NCBI GenBank assembly: GCA_014360825.1
Contig: JACIWT010000008.1
Coordinates: 1-64,000, forward strand
Direction of reading: 5' to 3'
DNA from: Chloroflexota bacterium
Lineage (GTDB): Bacteria > Chloroflexota > Anaerolineae > UBA2200 > JACIWT01
DNA: 64,000 bases
The translations under genes were made by a program, and so were the position numbers. The notes below the pieces were generated by a model. It had not been told where the DNA came from and ran no database searches. It saw nothing but the letters and a program-made list of their open reading frames with translations. This document shows, piece by piece, positions 7,699 through 15,469 of the stretch (the first letter of the stretch is position 1; each line of letters begins with the position of its first letter).

Positions 7699-8298
7699 AT
7701 GGAGATAAGATACCAATACAAAGGCGTGCCCAGGTTCCGGATCCCCCAACCCTGGTATGAGCATACCAATTGGGAGCCTTGGGACGAAGATCGGGTCAGT
7801 TGGCTTTTGGTCAACCGCAATCGGCGGCTCATTGTCCAGGCTCTCATCCAGGGGCCACTGACCCTGGATGAGTTGAGGGAGCGGCTGCAGGTCCACCTGA
7901 GCCCTTATCTAACCGACCGCAGTGGCCTCGCGCTGAATATTTCGCCGGAGGCACTGACCAATCACCTGCACGTAATGGAGCACCACGGACTGATCCGCCT
8001 GGAGGGAGATCGCTACGCGTTGAACTTGCCGGTCCTGACGCTGGACGACCAGCAAAGGATGGGCCCTCTGGGCGAGGCGTTGGGGCGAGAACTGGCCGAA
8101 CGCTTGCGCCAGGCAGAGATGGAGCCCGAATGGTTGGATCCGCTTTTGGAGCGGGCCACGACGACGGCTTTGGAAACGTTAGACGATGATTACGAGTGGG
8201 AGACCTATCGGCGTTGGGTCGAGGAATACGATGCGGATGTCCACCGTAACCGGACGGTGGCCAGGGCGAGGATACATAAAGTGGAGGGAAAATGCTAA
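7699..8298 (+). CDS. Winged-helix domain protein, unknown target
   Basis: 199 residues. The middle holds an ArsR-like winged helix: RRLIVQALIQGPLTLDELRE, a recognition part SPEALTNHLHVMEHHGLI and a wing RLEGDRYALN. The N-terminal 35 residues are rich in aromatic residues (YQYKGVPRFRIPQPWYEH); the C-terminal part is a long charged helix. No cysteine cluster is seen in the DNA-binding part, so it is unlike IscR or SufR. It follows the SufB-like gene by 12 bases and overlaps the next gene by 7, so it is probably the local regulator of the operon. That role is an inference. Confidence 0.7.
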   Translation: MEIRYQYKGVPRFRIPQPWYEHTNWEPWDEDRVSWLLVNRNRRLIVQALIQGPLTLDELRERLQVHLSPYLTDRSGLALNISPEALTNHLHVMEHHGLIRLEGDRYALNLPVLTLDDQQRMGPLGEALGRELAERLRQAEMEPEWLDPLLERATTTALETLDDDYEWETYRRWVEEYDADVHRNRTVARARIHKVEGKC

Positions 8299-8573
8299 CA
8301 CAAGAGACCATTCTGGACGCTTTGCGTTCAGTAACAGACCCGGAGATCGGGATGAGCGTGGTGGATCTGGGCATGATCCGCGAGATCGTGCTGGGTGATA
8401 AGGGAAAAGTGGAGATTAAGATGGTGCTGACCACCCCCTTCTGCCCCTTGGCCAATATGCTCGTGGAACAGGTGCGCCATGCGGCGGCGGTCGTGCCCGG
8501 AGTGCGAGAGGCGAAAGTAACCCTGTTAGACGAGCCTTGGGACCCGTCCTGGATGAAGCAATCCGCGCCGTGA
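8292..8573 (+). CDS. MIP18/SufT (DUF59) Fe-S assembly protein
   Basis: 93 residues with the MIP18 pattern: LRSVTDPEIGMSVVDLGMIR at the N-terminus and TTPFCPLANMLVEQV around the conserved cysteine. Proteins of this family (SufT, CIA2, PaaD-like) help mature iron-sulfur proteins. The ATG is 4 bases after a GGAGGG site and overlaps the winged-helix gene by 7 bases. Its presence next to SufC/SufB strengthens the reading of this operon as an Fe-S assembly unit. Confidence 0.9.
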   Translation: MLTQETILDALRSVTDPEIGMSVVDLGMIREIVLGDKGKVEIKMVLTTPFCPLANMLVEQVRHAAAVVPGVREAKVTLLDEPWDPSWMKQSAP

Positions 8574-8645
8574 GCAGATGAACTCCATTGGCACAGCCGG
8601 CGAGGGAACCACAGGCAAGACAGTTTGGCAAAAGGACGGACAGGG

Positions 8646-9425
8646 ATGGAAACAAAAGGCATCATTCAGGCGTTATCGCAGTGTCTTGAGGCCAACGAAC
8701 CAGTGGCCCTGGCCACCGTGGTGGAGATAAAAGGCGCTTCGCCCGCCCAGGTGGGCTTCAAACTGTTGGTGCGCCCCGATGGAAGCGTGATGGGAAACAT
8801 CGGCGGCGGGGCGCTGGAGCAGCGAATACGGACGGAAGCGATGGCTGCCCTGAGCGAAGGCAAATCCCGCCTGGTCCATTACACCCTGCGCGAGAAAGGC
8901 GCCGATGCCGTGGGGATGCTGTGCGGTGGCGAGGCCACCGTGTTCGTCGAGGTGTATCAGCCAGCGCCCGTCCTGCTCATCGTCGGCGGCGGACACATCG
9001 GCCGCCCATTGGCCGAAATGGCGCGCATCCTGGGCTTCCACGTCCAGGTGGTGGACGTGCGCCCCGATCGCGCCACCACCCCCCAATTCGATCCGGCCAC
9101 CATCACCCCCTGGACTTATGTGGTGGTCATCACCGAGAGCCACATCACCGACGAGCAAGCGCTGCGCCAGGTGCTTGGCACTTCAGCCGCTTACGTGGGT
9201 ATGATCGGCAGCCGGCGCAAGGTGGGCGTGATCTTCGATCACCTGCGCGCTGAGGGCGTGCCGGAGGAGCGGCTGGCGCGCGTCCATGCCCCCATCGGGC
9301 TGGACCTGGGCGGTCGCTCGCCAGCCGAGATCGCCCTGGCTATCCTGGCGGAGATCGTGCAGGTGCGCTATGGCGGGACGGGGACGCCGAAGGCGCAAGT
9401 CGCCGAGGAGAGAGCCGAGGCTTAA
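8646..9425 (+). CDS. xdhC: XdhC/CoxI-family molybdenum-cofactor maturation protein
   Basis: From the ATG at 8646 (GGACGGACAGGG upstream) the protein has 259 residues with both XdhC halves: an N-terminal XdhC_CoxI domain (PVALATVVEIKGASPAQVG, GGGALEQ, CGGEATVFVE) and a C-terminal Rossmann domain (VLLIVGGGHIGRPLAEMA, YVGMIGSRRK, GLDLGGRSPAEIALAI). Family members bind molybdenum cofactor, help insert its sulfur and load it into xanthine or CO dehydrogenase-type enzymes. No such enzyme is in the window. It is 72 bases downstream of the MIP18 gene and its end overlaps the convergent YkoP-like gene by 4 bases. Confidence 0.9.
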   Translation: METKGIIQALSQCLEANEPVALATVVEIKGASPAQVGFKLLVRPDGSVMGNIGGGALEQRIRTEAMAALSEGKSRLVHYTLREKGADAVGMLCGGEATVFVEVYQPAPVLLIVGGGHIGRPLAEMARILGFHVQVVDVRPDRATTPQFDPATITPWTYVVVITESHITDEQALRQVLGTSAAYVGMIGSRRKVGVIFDHLRAEGVPEERLARVHAPIGLDLGGRSPAEIALAILAEIVQVRYGGTGTPKAQVAEERAEA

Positions 9426-10009
9426 TCCCCCTCCCGCTGGCTATCTCCGCCGTAGCGGCGCAGGAACTCATCGGCGGACATCCATATCTCCGCCCGGCGC
9501 AGGCGGATCAGTTGCCGGCGTCGCAGGCTGACGGCGTTAAATGTCCACATCAGGCACCAGGCGTAGAAATTCTCCCAGAATTCGCCAAAACGTCCCAAAG
9601 GGCTGTGAAAAGGCACGACAGTGAACCCCAGCCGTTCCATCAGACGCATCCCAGAGGGGCGGTCTGGGGAAAGTAAGACCGTCACCCCACCGAGGGCGCG
9701 CGCCCCGGCCAGTCGCGGGTCGTGCTCCATCTGCCGGGCCAAACTGCGCAGCGAGTGAATCAGCATCCGCCGCACCCGGGTGGCCCAGATCAGGTCAGGG
9801 CCGGCCGATGGCAGCGCTGGGATATGCTCGTTCCAGAGGTGGAGTTCCAACACCGGCTCGCCGGCTTCCACGACCTCCTGCGATAGTGCCAGCGGGTGCG
9901 GCGCGACCGTGAGGCGCAGGCGCAACAGGCAATCCTCATCCTCGCAGTACTCGAAGACCCCGTAGGCTGCGCGGAGCAGGCCGTCGAAGCGGCGGATCAG
10001 GGTGCGCAT
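9422..10009 (-). CDS. YkoP-like domain protein
   Basis: 195 residues without signal peptide. The N-terminal half (RRFDGLLRAAYGVFEYCEDE and later ELHLWNEHIPALP) matches, from memory, the YkoP-like domain often found beside polysaccharide deacetylases and lipid-related enzymes in Firmicutes and Chloroflexota. A segment RLMERLGFTVVPFHSPLGRF follows, then a Trp-rich piece (WENFYAWCLMWTFN) and a basic tail. The biochemical function is not known. It starts 3 bases after the EamA-type transporter gene and so is co-transcribed with it. The family call is tentative. Confidence 0.6.
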   Translation of the reverse strand: MRTLIRRFDGLLRAAYGVFEYCEDEDCLLRLRLTVAPHPLALSQEVVEAGEPVLELHLWNEHIPALPSAGPDLIWATRVRRMLIHSLRSLARQMEHDPRLAGARALGGVTVLLSPDRPSGMRLMERLGFTVVPFHSPLGRFGEFWENFYAWCLMWTFNAVSLRRRQLIRLRRAEIWMSADEFLRRYGGDSQREGD

Positions 10010-10012
10010 CCC

Positions 10013-10393
10013 TTACCGCCCGCCGATCAGGGTGATGCCTGCCACCACAAATAAGGTGCCCAGCCAATGGGCAGACGAGATCGGTTCGTCGAAGAGCCAT
10101 CGCGCTGCCACCACCTGCACGCCGATCACTGCCAGTCCAGTGGTGACCGGGTAGGCCACGTGCAGGGGGACGAAACGCAAGAGTCCGGTCAACGTGAGCA
10201 CGGTGATGAACCCGGCCAGGTTGCCGACGATTTGCCAGGCCAGGAAGCCCCGCCAAGTCTGGCTGGTGGCGGAGAATTTGAAGCAGGAGTTGGCGATGAC
10301 ATTGCAGAGCAGGTTGCCACCCACCAGGGCGATGGGCACTGCGGTGTTGCCCCCAGCCAACGTTTGACTATTGGGTCGAAAACTGCGCCACAT
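10013..10393 (-). CDS. Small EamA/SMR-type membrane transporter
   Basis: 126 residues with about four hydrophobic segments (for example LAWQIVGNLAGFITVLTLTG and the final LGTLFVVAGITLIGG). This is the half-size layout of drug/metabolite transporter-superfamily proteins, which work as dimers. The YPVTTGLAVIGVQVVAA and FDEP segments are typical for EamA-like members. The ATG follows GGGAGGCGTTCCT. The substrate cannot be told. It forms a two-gene unit with the YkoP-like gene, 3 bases apart. Confidence 0.75.
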   Translation of the reverse strand: MWRSFRPNSQTLAGGNTAVPIALVGGNLLCNVIANSCFKFSATSQTWRGFLAWQIVGNLAGFITVLTLTGLLRFVPLHVAYPVTTGLAVIGVQVVAARWLFDEPISSAHWLGTLFVVAGITLIGGR

Positions 10394-10518
10394 AGGAACG
10401 CCTCCCGTTCTCGCCGCCGAGTGAATTCAACGGCTGCGTTTGTGAACTTCGGAAGGAACTCTTGCCCTTGAGGGCTATTTTCAAAACACGAATATTAGGA
10501 GACGGTTGCGCATCTTTG

Positions 10519-10969
10519 TTAGACTACTCTGATCTCTTTCACCAACAAGCCCAGCAATTCCTTGGCCTGCTCTATCGTCCGCGTTTCGTTCAGGATCGCA
10601 CCCCTCTCTATCTCGCCGCTCCTGGCCGAAAGACCGATGAAGGGCCAGGAGGCTACTGTGATGGGTTGCATATGCAACATGAGCGCGAATTCCTGCAAGT
10701 GATGAAGGGTTTGGAAGGCGTTGAAACTACTGCCGCTGGCGGAAACGCAGATGAGGGCGCAAGGTTTACCCGCGAGTATCGTCTTCTATGACACATTCGT
10801 AGGGCTTCTGCGCACAGAGGTCGAAACAGAGTTCGCAGGGCCGGATGTTCAACTCGGCTACTTGCAGGATTACCGTCTCGACCTCAGGTAACCCCTGGAA
10901 TATCTCCCTGAGGAGCAAGTAGGAGTTGCCGTCCTTCCGGTTTGACCCGGCAATGCCCAGGATTTTCAT
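10519..10969 (-). pseudogene. Broken NAD(P)H-dependent FMN reductase
   Basis: The intact start (ATG 10969, MKILGIAGSNRKDGNSYLLL) has the flavodoxin-fold phosphate loop of the FMN_red family and the CELCFDLCAQKPYECVIEDD cysteine region. The frame then hits a stop at about 10766. A second frame from about 10775 down to the TAA at 10519 reads GKPCALICVSASG and continues to KELLGLLVKEIRVV, the second half of the same family. About 40-50 residues between EDD and GKP are missing, so an internal deletion with frame change has destroyed the gene. Confidence 0.8.
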
Positions 10970-11030
10970 GCTTCACCTCTTTCCGCAGCATTGTCTGCTA
11001 TTGCCTCCGTGCGGTCTGTGCATCGATTTT

Positions 11031-11414
11031 TCACCAGTGGATGTGGATCTCTTTCGCAGCGTTCCGTCGCCAAATCGAGAGCCCTGCGTGAGAGACGCGA
11101 ACCACCGCACCCATTCGCTTTGCTTCTGTGTCCAATTCTGGATGACGCAGAATACGGCGCACAAAAATGGCAACTTCGTCTTTCCCCACAGCCAGACAAA
11201 CCAAACAGTACCGAGGATGGCATAGTTTGCGGTTGTAGAAGCCCAAGTCACGGGTGAAGAAAGTAACATCGCGGAGTTCATGCAAAAAGGGGATGATTTC
11301 TTCATCCTTCATCCCCTTTCGCCCCACATCCAAACCGATTTGACGGGCTGAAATTCCCCACGCCTGCAGCAGACTCCGCTGGTCCTCGAGGACATTTTCA
11401 TCCAGGACATTCAT
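11031..11414 (-). CDS. DUF5615/Mut7-C-like PIN-type toxin
   Basis: 127 residues. The start MNVLDENVLEDQ gives the acidic pair used by PIN-like nucleases, and TFFTRDLGFY gives the second acidic cluster; the family (DUF5615) is known to pair with DUF433 antitoxins. It starts on the stop codon of the DUF433 gene (TAATG, 1-base overlap), the standard coupling. A ribonuclease toxin is the likely role. The C-terminal third (HAGLSIWRRNAAKEI) is less conserved. Confidence 0.82.
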   Translation of the reverse strand: MNVLDENVLEDQRSLLQAWGISARQIGLDVGRKGMKDEEIIPFLHELRDVTFFTRDLGFYNRKLCHPRYCLVCLAVGKDEVAIFVRRILRHPELDTEAKRMGAVVRVSHAGLSIWRRNAAKEIHIHW

Positions 11415-11677
11415 TAGGAGATTGGCTCCAGAGCAAATTCATCTGCGTGCTTAAGAAATGCCTCGCTTGACAACTTTACAGCCTCAGCGATCGCCTCTTT
11501 GGTGATGCTATTGTGCCATTGTTCGATGATCGTCTCCCAAGCCATTCCTTCGGCGACCATCTCGAGCACGTCGGAAACGAATATGCGTGTGCCGCGAAAG
11601 GTTGGCTGACCGTGACAGATCTCCGGATCAGCGACAATATAGCGCCCTAGCAGCCTTGCTTGTGCTTTCCCTTTCAT
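11414..11677 (-). CDS. DUF433 antitoxin
   Basis: 87 residues with the DUF433 pattern: YIVADPEICHGQPTFRGTRI, VSDVLEMVAEGMAWETII, then a helix-turn-helix-like TKEAIAEAVKLS. DUF433 proteins are small DNA-binding antitoxins that precede DUF5615 toxins, as here. The ATG is preceded by GGGGGTATCAAG. The 135 bases upstream (11678-11812) hold no gene and probably the promoter. Confidence 0.85.
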   Translation of the reverse strand: MKGKAQARLLGRYIVADPEICHGQPTFRGTRIFVSDVLEMVAEGMAWETIIEQWHNSITKEAIAEAVKLSSEAFLKHADEFALEPIS

Positions 11678-11812
11678 CTTGATACCCCCGTAAAGTAACC
11701 CGATTATACATCAAAGCATGGCGATTTGCCAACATCCACGTATTGCAAGGCAAGACGTCGTAGCCCGTCGCACTCAGTCCCCCAATCCTCGCACCACCAT
11801 TCCACACAGCCC

Positions 11813-12442
11813 TTAGCCGACTCTCTCCACCGGATGCCTCAGGACCGTGCGCAACTTCTCCGGCTTGGCTCGGCGCGGGTCCCCCAGGTAAATCTCGTGG
11901 TGCTTGCCACAAAAGCGGAGACCGTTCTCCCGAGCAAACGCCATCATTCGCTCGATGGTCTGCGGTTCCTCCGAATATGGCCCCAGGTGCATGGTCTGCA
12001 CACAGAGGCCCTCGCGAAAGTCTTCGAAACGGAGGCGAGATAATGCCGGGGTGTCTCTCTTCTTCTTGAGTTGTTGCAGGGCTTCGTGGAACATCTCCGC
12101 GGTGATGTGATCGGGCTGCAGGATCATCATGGTCCACTTCCATTCCTGCTGCTTGCTCCAATCGAACTCCCCCGAATCCGTCCACCAAAGCCCCTCCAGC
12201 GCCATCACGGTGTAATCAATGGGGTTGGTTTTTCGAAGTTTGGACATGAACTTCAACGTATACGACACCCCGTACAAAGCGCCTATCGCATCCTGAAACC
12301 CCTGGGATGTCTCTGGGGTCTCACCGGGCCGGATGGCGCCGTCTATCATGACGAAGTGCAAATTCGGCACATCCACCAGTTCCACCACCTTCGCCGACGG
12401 TGCGTACAGATGCTTCAATTCTTTCCTGAGGTCAATTTTCAC
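11813..12442 (-). CDS. GyrI-like small-molecule-binding domain protein
   Basis: A GTG start at 12442 behind AAAAGGAGGATATCC gives 209 residues; a longer frame upstream has no start signal. The protein reads like stand-alone GyrI-like (SHS2/AraC effector-binding) proteins: KVVELVDVPNLHFVMIDGAI near the N-terminus, a Trp-rich middle (ALEGLWWTDSGEFDWSKQQE, WKWTMMILQP) and a C-terminal YLGDPRRAKPEKLRTVLRHP. Such proteins bind or hydrolyse small molecules. No DNA-binding domain is fused. A lone gene, 40 bases after the VOC gene in the same direction. Confidence 0.85.
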   Translation of the reverse strand: MKIDLRKELKHLYAPSAKVVELVDVPNLHFVMIDGAIRPGETPETSQGFQDAIGALYGVSYTLKFMSKLRKTNPIDYTVMALEGLWWTDSGEFDWSKQQEWKWTMMILQPDHITAEMFHEALQQLKKKRDTPALSRLRFEDFREGLCVQTMHLGPYSEEPQTIERMMAFARENGLRFCGKHHEIYLGDPRRAKPEKLRTVLRHPVERVG

Positions 12443-12482
12443 TGCGGATATCCTCCTTTTCTGGGTGAACGTCCTGCTCCGT

Positions 12483-13094
12483 TCAGACGGAAATGCTCCT
12501 GTGTCCGGACCACTTCTCCAACCAGCCCGCTCCCCACAGCAGACGGGGCGGCGGGCGAAATCTCCAGCCGCCGATCCGCCAGCAAATGAACTCGAAGACG
12601 TAGCCCAGCGCCCCGACCGTGTCCATATAGGCGAAGTCCACATTCACCGGCCCCATCGCCAACATACCCCGGACCCACACCGGCACCCCGGCGGCAGCAA
12701 GCCCCTCCGCCCATGCGTCCACATCTCGAACCAACACCCCGATGTGATGCAGGACAACCCTCCCCTGGGGATCCAGGCCCTGGTTGTAGAAATCGGAGCC
12801 TGCCAGCGGCTCCAACAGTTCCAGTTCGATGCCCTGATAGTAGGCCAAACCCATCCTGCCGCGAACCCTCCGCTCTTCTCCGCGCTCGAGCCAGAGCACC
12901 GGCGCACCACCCGCGATGAAGAAGGGCCCGATGCCCTGCCCTTCCAGAGCCCCGGCTGCTCGCTCGACATCTGGGACCACCAGGCCCAATTGGTGGATTG
13001 GGGGCAAGTGATGCGTGTCCCTGAAGGCGCGGGCCAAATCATTCACGGCGGCGTGGAAGTCCGGGGTTTTCAGCCAATCATCGAAAAGTAGCAC
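12483..13094 (-). CDS. VOC-family (glyoxalase/epimerase-like) metalloprotein
   Basis: 203 residues with two VOC repeats. The expected metal ligands are visible: His in HQLGLVVPDVE, Glu in GIELELLEPL, His in LHHIGVLVRDVD and Glu in YVFEFICW. The arrangement resembles methylmalonyl-CoA epimerase and other vicinal-oxygen-chelate enzymes; the substrate is unknown. The frame starts with GTG at 13094, just after a GGTGAGGGA site. The C-terminus (after about residue 180) is Trp-rich and not part of the fold. Confidence 0.8.
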   Translation of the reverse strand: MLLFDDWLKTPDFHAAVNDLARAFRDTHHLPPIHQLGLVVPDVERAAGALEGQGIGPFFIAGGAPVLWLERGEERRVRGRMGLAYYQGIELELLEPLAGSDFYNQGLDPQGRVVLHHIGVLVRDVDAWAEGLAAAGVPVWVRGMLAMGPVNVDFAYMDTVGALGYVFEFICWRIGGWRFRPPPRLLWGAGWLEKWSGHRSISV

Positions 13095-13132
13095 TCCCTC
13101 ACCCCCTCAAGCGGCTGGGTGAGCCCCTCCGA

Positions 13133-13831
13133 CTACATTAACCCCATCATAGCGGCCAAGGATTGCAGATCCGGAACCTCCAAGTCCGGTCGGGCTTGCG
13201 CGGGAGGAGTCGCCCCAAAGCCTGGTTTGTTGTGGCGCCGGTTTACCCATACAGTAGCCAACCCAAGTGCTTTGGCTGGGGCTATATCGTGGTAGAGGCT
13301 TTGGGCAACGTGTAGGATTTTGCCCTTGGGCAACCCGATCCTTTCAAAAGCGAGGTGGAAATTGTTCAAAGAAGGCTTGTAGGATCTGGCTTGCTGGGCG
13401 GTGATCACCCAGTCAAACTGCGTTTGCAGTCGCTGGGCGGAGAAGGCGAAAAGGTCGTCATCAATATTGGAGATGATGGCCAGTTTGTACTTCTTCTTCA
13501 GCGCCTGCAAAGCGGGAGCGGAATCCGGAAAAGCCGGCCAGTCTTTCACCGACTCCGCAAAACGCTGCAATTCCGCCTGCGATGGTGTGAACCCCAGCCT
13601 GGAGCCAAATCCTTCCAGCACCATCCTCAGCACGGTCTTGTACTCGCGATACTCCCCTCGCTCGGCCTCGGACTCCAATTCGGCGTAGAGTTCGAGCGCT
13701 TTGTCGAGCGTGAGGCGGACGTCATGCCTGGCGAAGATAGGCTGTAGAGTCTCACAGATGCCGGTCTCCCAATCAATCAACGTGCCGTAGCAATCAAAGG
13801 TCAGGACTTCAAAGTCATCGAAGTTCAACAT
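13133..13831 (-). CDS. HAD hydrolase, haloacid dehalogenase type II-like
   Basis: The ATG at 13831 follows CCGGGAGAATTCAAC; an in-frame ATG 36 bases upstream lacks a site. Motif I is FDCYGTLIDWE with the nucleophile Asp, motif II is AIISNIDDD, then the catalytic Lys in ARSYKPSL and a final acidic motif around YHDIAPAKALGLATVW. These match type II haloacid dehalogenase-like HAD enzymes, which act on 2-haloacids or on phosphate esters. The real substrate is open. A single gene between the VOC gene and a metallopeptidase, all read leftward. Confidence 0.85.
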   Translation of the reverse strand: MLNFDDFEVLTFDCYGTLIDWETGICETLQPIFARHDVRLTLDKALELYAELESEAERGEYREYKTVLRMVLEGFGSRLGFTPSQAELQRFAESVKDWPAFPDSAPALQALKKKYKLAIISNIDDDLFAFSAQRLQTQFDWVITAQQARSYKPSLNNFHLAFERIGLPKGKILHVAQSLYHDIAPAKALGLATVWVNRRHNKPGFGATPPAQARPDLEVPDLQSLAAMMGLM

Positions 13832-13928
13832 GTTGAATTCTCCCGGGATTGTTGCATGTGGATCCATTCAAGGAACCGCGGCTGAGCCGCAGGCTGGTAG
13901 CGCGGAGCGCGCGGGCCGAAAGTGCGCG

Positions 13929-14807
13929 TTAGCCATTGTACCCTCTCATCCGCTCCAGAACCGGGCGCAAATGGACCTCGACATCCTCCAGCAAGGCGAT
14001 CTCTTTCAGACTGAATCTTCCCCGTAGTTCCTGGATCACTTCGTATCCCAAGAAGTAACCTGTCTCGCTCCTGCCGCAGATCTCAAACCACGAACCGAAA
14101 AACGGGGAGATGGGTTCCCCCGCATCTACCGTTCTCACGAACTCGGCGGCCAGCCAGTCCCTGTGTCCCTGACACCAGTCGAGCCAATCACCGTTGCCAC
14201 GACTCATTTGATGCCAGGCATCCGAACCCAGTATCAGACACTCGCAATATTGTGCGAAACCCTCTTCGTAGAGTTGCCACCAGGGTCCAGAGCCGATGCG
14301 TTTCCCCTGTTGTGCTCGCCAATGACGATGCACCAGATGTCCGATCTCATGGGCAACCAAACCCGTGATGGCTTCAGGCTCACTCCAGCCGCACTCGGCG
14401 ATGTTCTCTAACCCAAACAGAATCGCCGGCGAACCACGAAACGTCGTCGCCCATCCCGCCCCGCAACCAATGCCCACGTAGAGGACGAAAACCGCCTCGC
14501 TGTCGAAGTGAAGCACCTGTTGCGCTTTGGAATAGATGTGCTCGCAAGATCGTAGTAGATTCTGATGAGCCCGTTGCATAGCGGGAAGTCGCTCCGCCAG
14601 ATAGGGGAACACCCTCTCGCGGGCAATCTGTCGCCAGTCTATGTTTTGCGAAGAATAATCTTCGATTTGCTGAGCCAGGAGTTCCGGCCACAGTGACATA
14701 TACTCCGTTGCCCAACCTTCTATCTGGTCATCCAGGGATTTAGCCTGGGCCCCAGTCCAATAGGTCAAGAAGGCAGGGAAAGTATCCACAAACTCGCACG
14801 TAGGCAT
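13929..14807 (-). CDS. Zinc-dependent metallopeptidase-like protein
   Basis: About 292 residues from the ATG at 14807. The zinc motif VAHEIGHLVHR (HExxH) lies mid-protein, followed 25-30 residues later by YEEGFAQYCE, where a Glu acts as third ligand in gluzincins. This is the layout of the COG5504/DUF2268 predicted Zn-dependent proteases. There is no signal peptide or transmembrane stretch, so it should be cytoplasmic. Function of the family is not known. A GTG 18 bases upstream could be an alternative start. Confidence 0.75.
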   Translation of the reverse strand: MPTCEFVDTFPAFLTYWTGAQAKSLDDQIEGWATEYMSLWPELLAQQIEDYSSQNIDWRQIARERVFPYLAERLPAMQRAHQNLLRSCEHIYSKAQQVLHFDSEAVFVLYVGIGCGAGWATTFRGSPAILFGLENIAECGWSEPEAITGLVAHEIGHLVHRHWRAQQGKRIGSGPWWQLYEEGFAQYCECLILGSDAWHQMSRGNGDWLDWCQGHRDWLAAEFVRTVDAGEPISPFFGSWFEICGRSETGYFLGYEVIQELRGRFSLKEIALLEDVEVHLRPVLERMRGYNG

Positions 14808-14887
14808 TGCGTCACTCGTCCACACATAGGCTGGCGAACGGCCTGGGCTTGAGCCGCGCCGACGGCTGGAGGCCAGGTTAGCGATAT

Positions 14888-15385
14888 CTAAGTCTGCGGC
14901 GGATCTTCGGTGGCTCTCATCTGATAGTACTTCCTCGTGTGTCCCTCAAAGCCACGATTCGCCTTCTCGACTTGCTGTCGCAGCCATTCCGTCTTGCCCA
15001 GGGCCCTGTACTGTCGGGAGCGCTCCATCATCCCCGGGTCTTCTCCGACCCTCTCACAGGGAAATTCATCGCAATCGAAACAGATCTCGAGCCCGCGTTC
15101 CCTGCAACATTTCCGGATCTCGCAGTCGGGATTTCCATCCCCACCCTTGCAACACCTGTGACAAACAAGCCAGGTATCGGGCTTGCTGAAGAAGTCCAGC
15201 CCCTTGCGGAATTCTCGGTAATCGAATTCGTGTAGTTCCTGTGGCATCCAGTGCTGGTATCCCTGCGCATCCACCCATTCAGCGAGAAGGGCAACCAGGT
15301 CTCTGAATTTCGTGTAACCGCACCATCGCGCACAGTTCCCGCCATAGAAACCGCAGTAGGTGATCAAGTCTTCGTCTTTCACCAT
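14888..15385 (-). CDS. Cysteine-rich DUF3795 protein
   Basis: 165 residues with 13 or more cysteines: ITYCGFYGGNCARWCGYT at the start, then LVCHRCCKGGDGNPDCEI and FDCDEFPCERV. This is the DUF3795 pattern, expected to bind several zinc ions or a cluster; the function is unknown. The family is typical of anaerobes. The ATG follows AAAAAGGAGCATCTCG. The gene stands alone; the following 84 bases towards the next gene hold nothing recognisable. Confidence 0.88.
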   Translation of the reverse strand: MVKDEDLITYCGFYGGNCARWCGYTKFRDLVALLAEWVDAQGYQHWMPQELHEFDYREFRKGLDFFSKPDTWLVCHRCCKGGDGNPDCEIRKCCRERGLEICFDCDEFPCERVGEDPGMMERSRQYRALGKTEWLRQQVEKANRGFEGHTRKYYQMRATEDPPQT

Positions 15386-15469
15386 CGAGATGCTCCTTTT
15401 TGGGCTGGTGTGGGATGGGGCGCCGGGTTTGGTGGTGCCGCAGAATGTGGTGTCGACTAGAATGAGATT

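Noticed and set aside
6769-7896. 375-residue frame on the minus strand
   Set aside because: Shadow of the SufB-like gene; no start signal and unlikely composition.
10462-10791. 109-residue frame on the plus strand
   Set aside because: It is antisense to the broken flavin reductase, which has clear family motifs on the minus strand.
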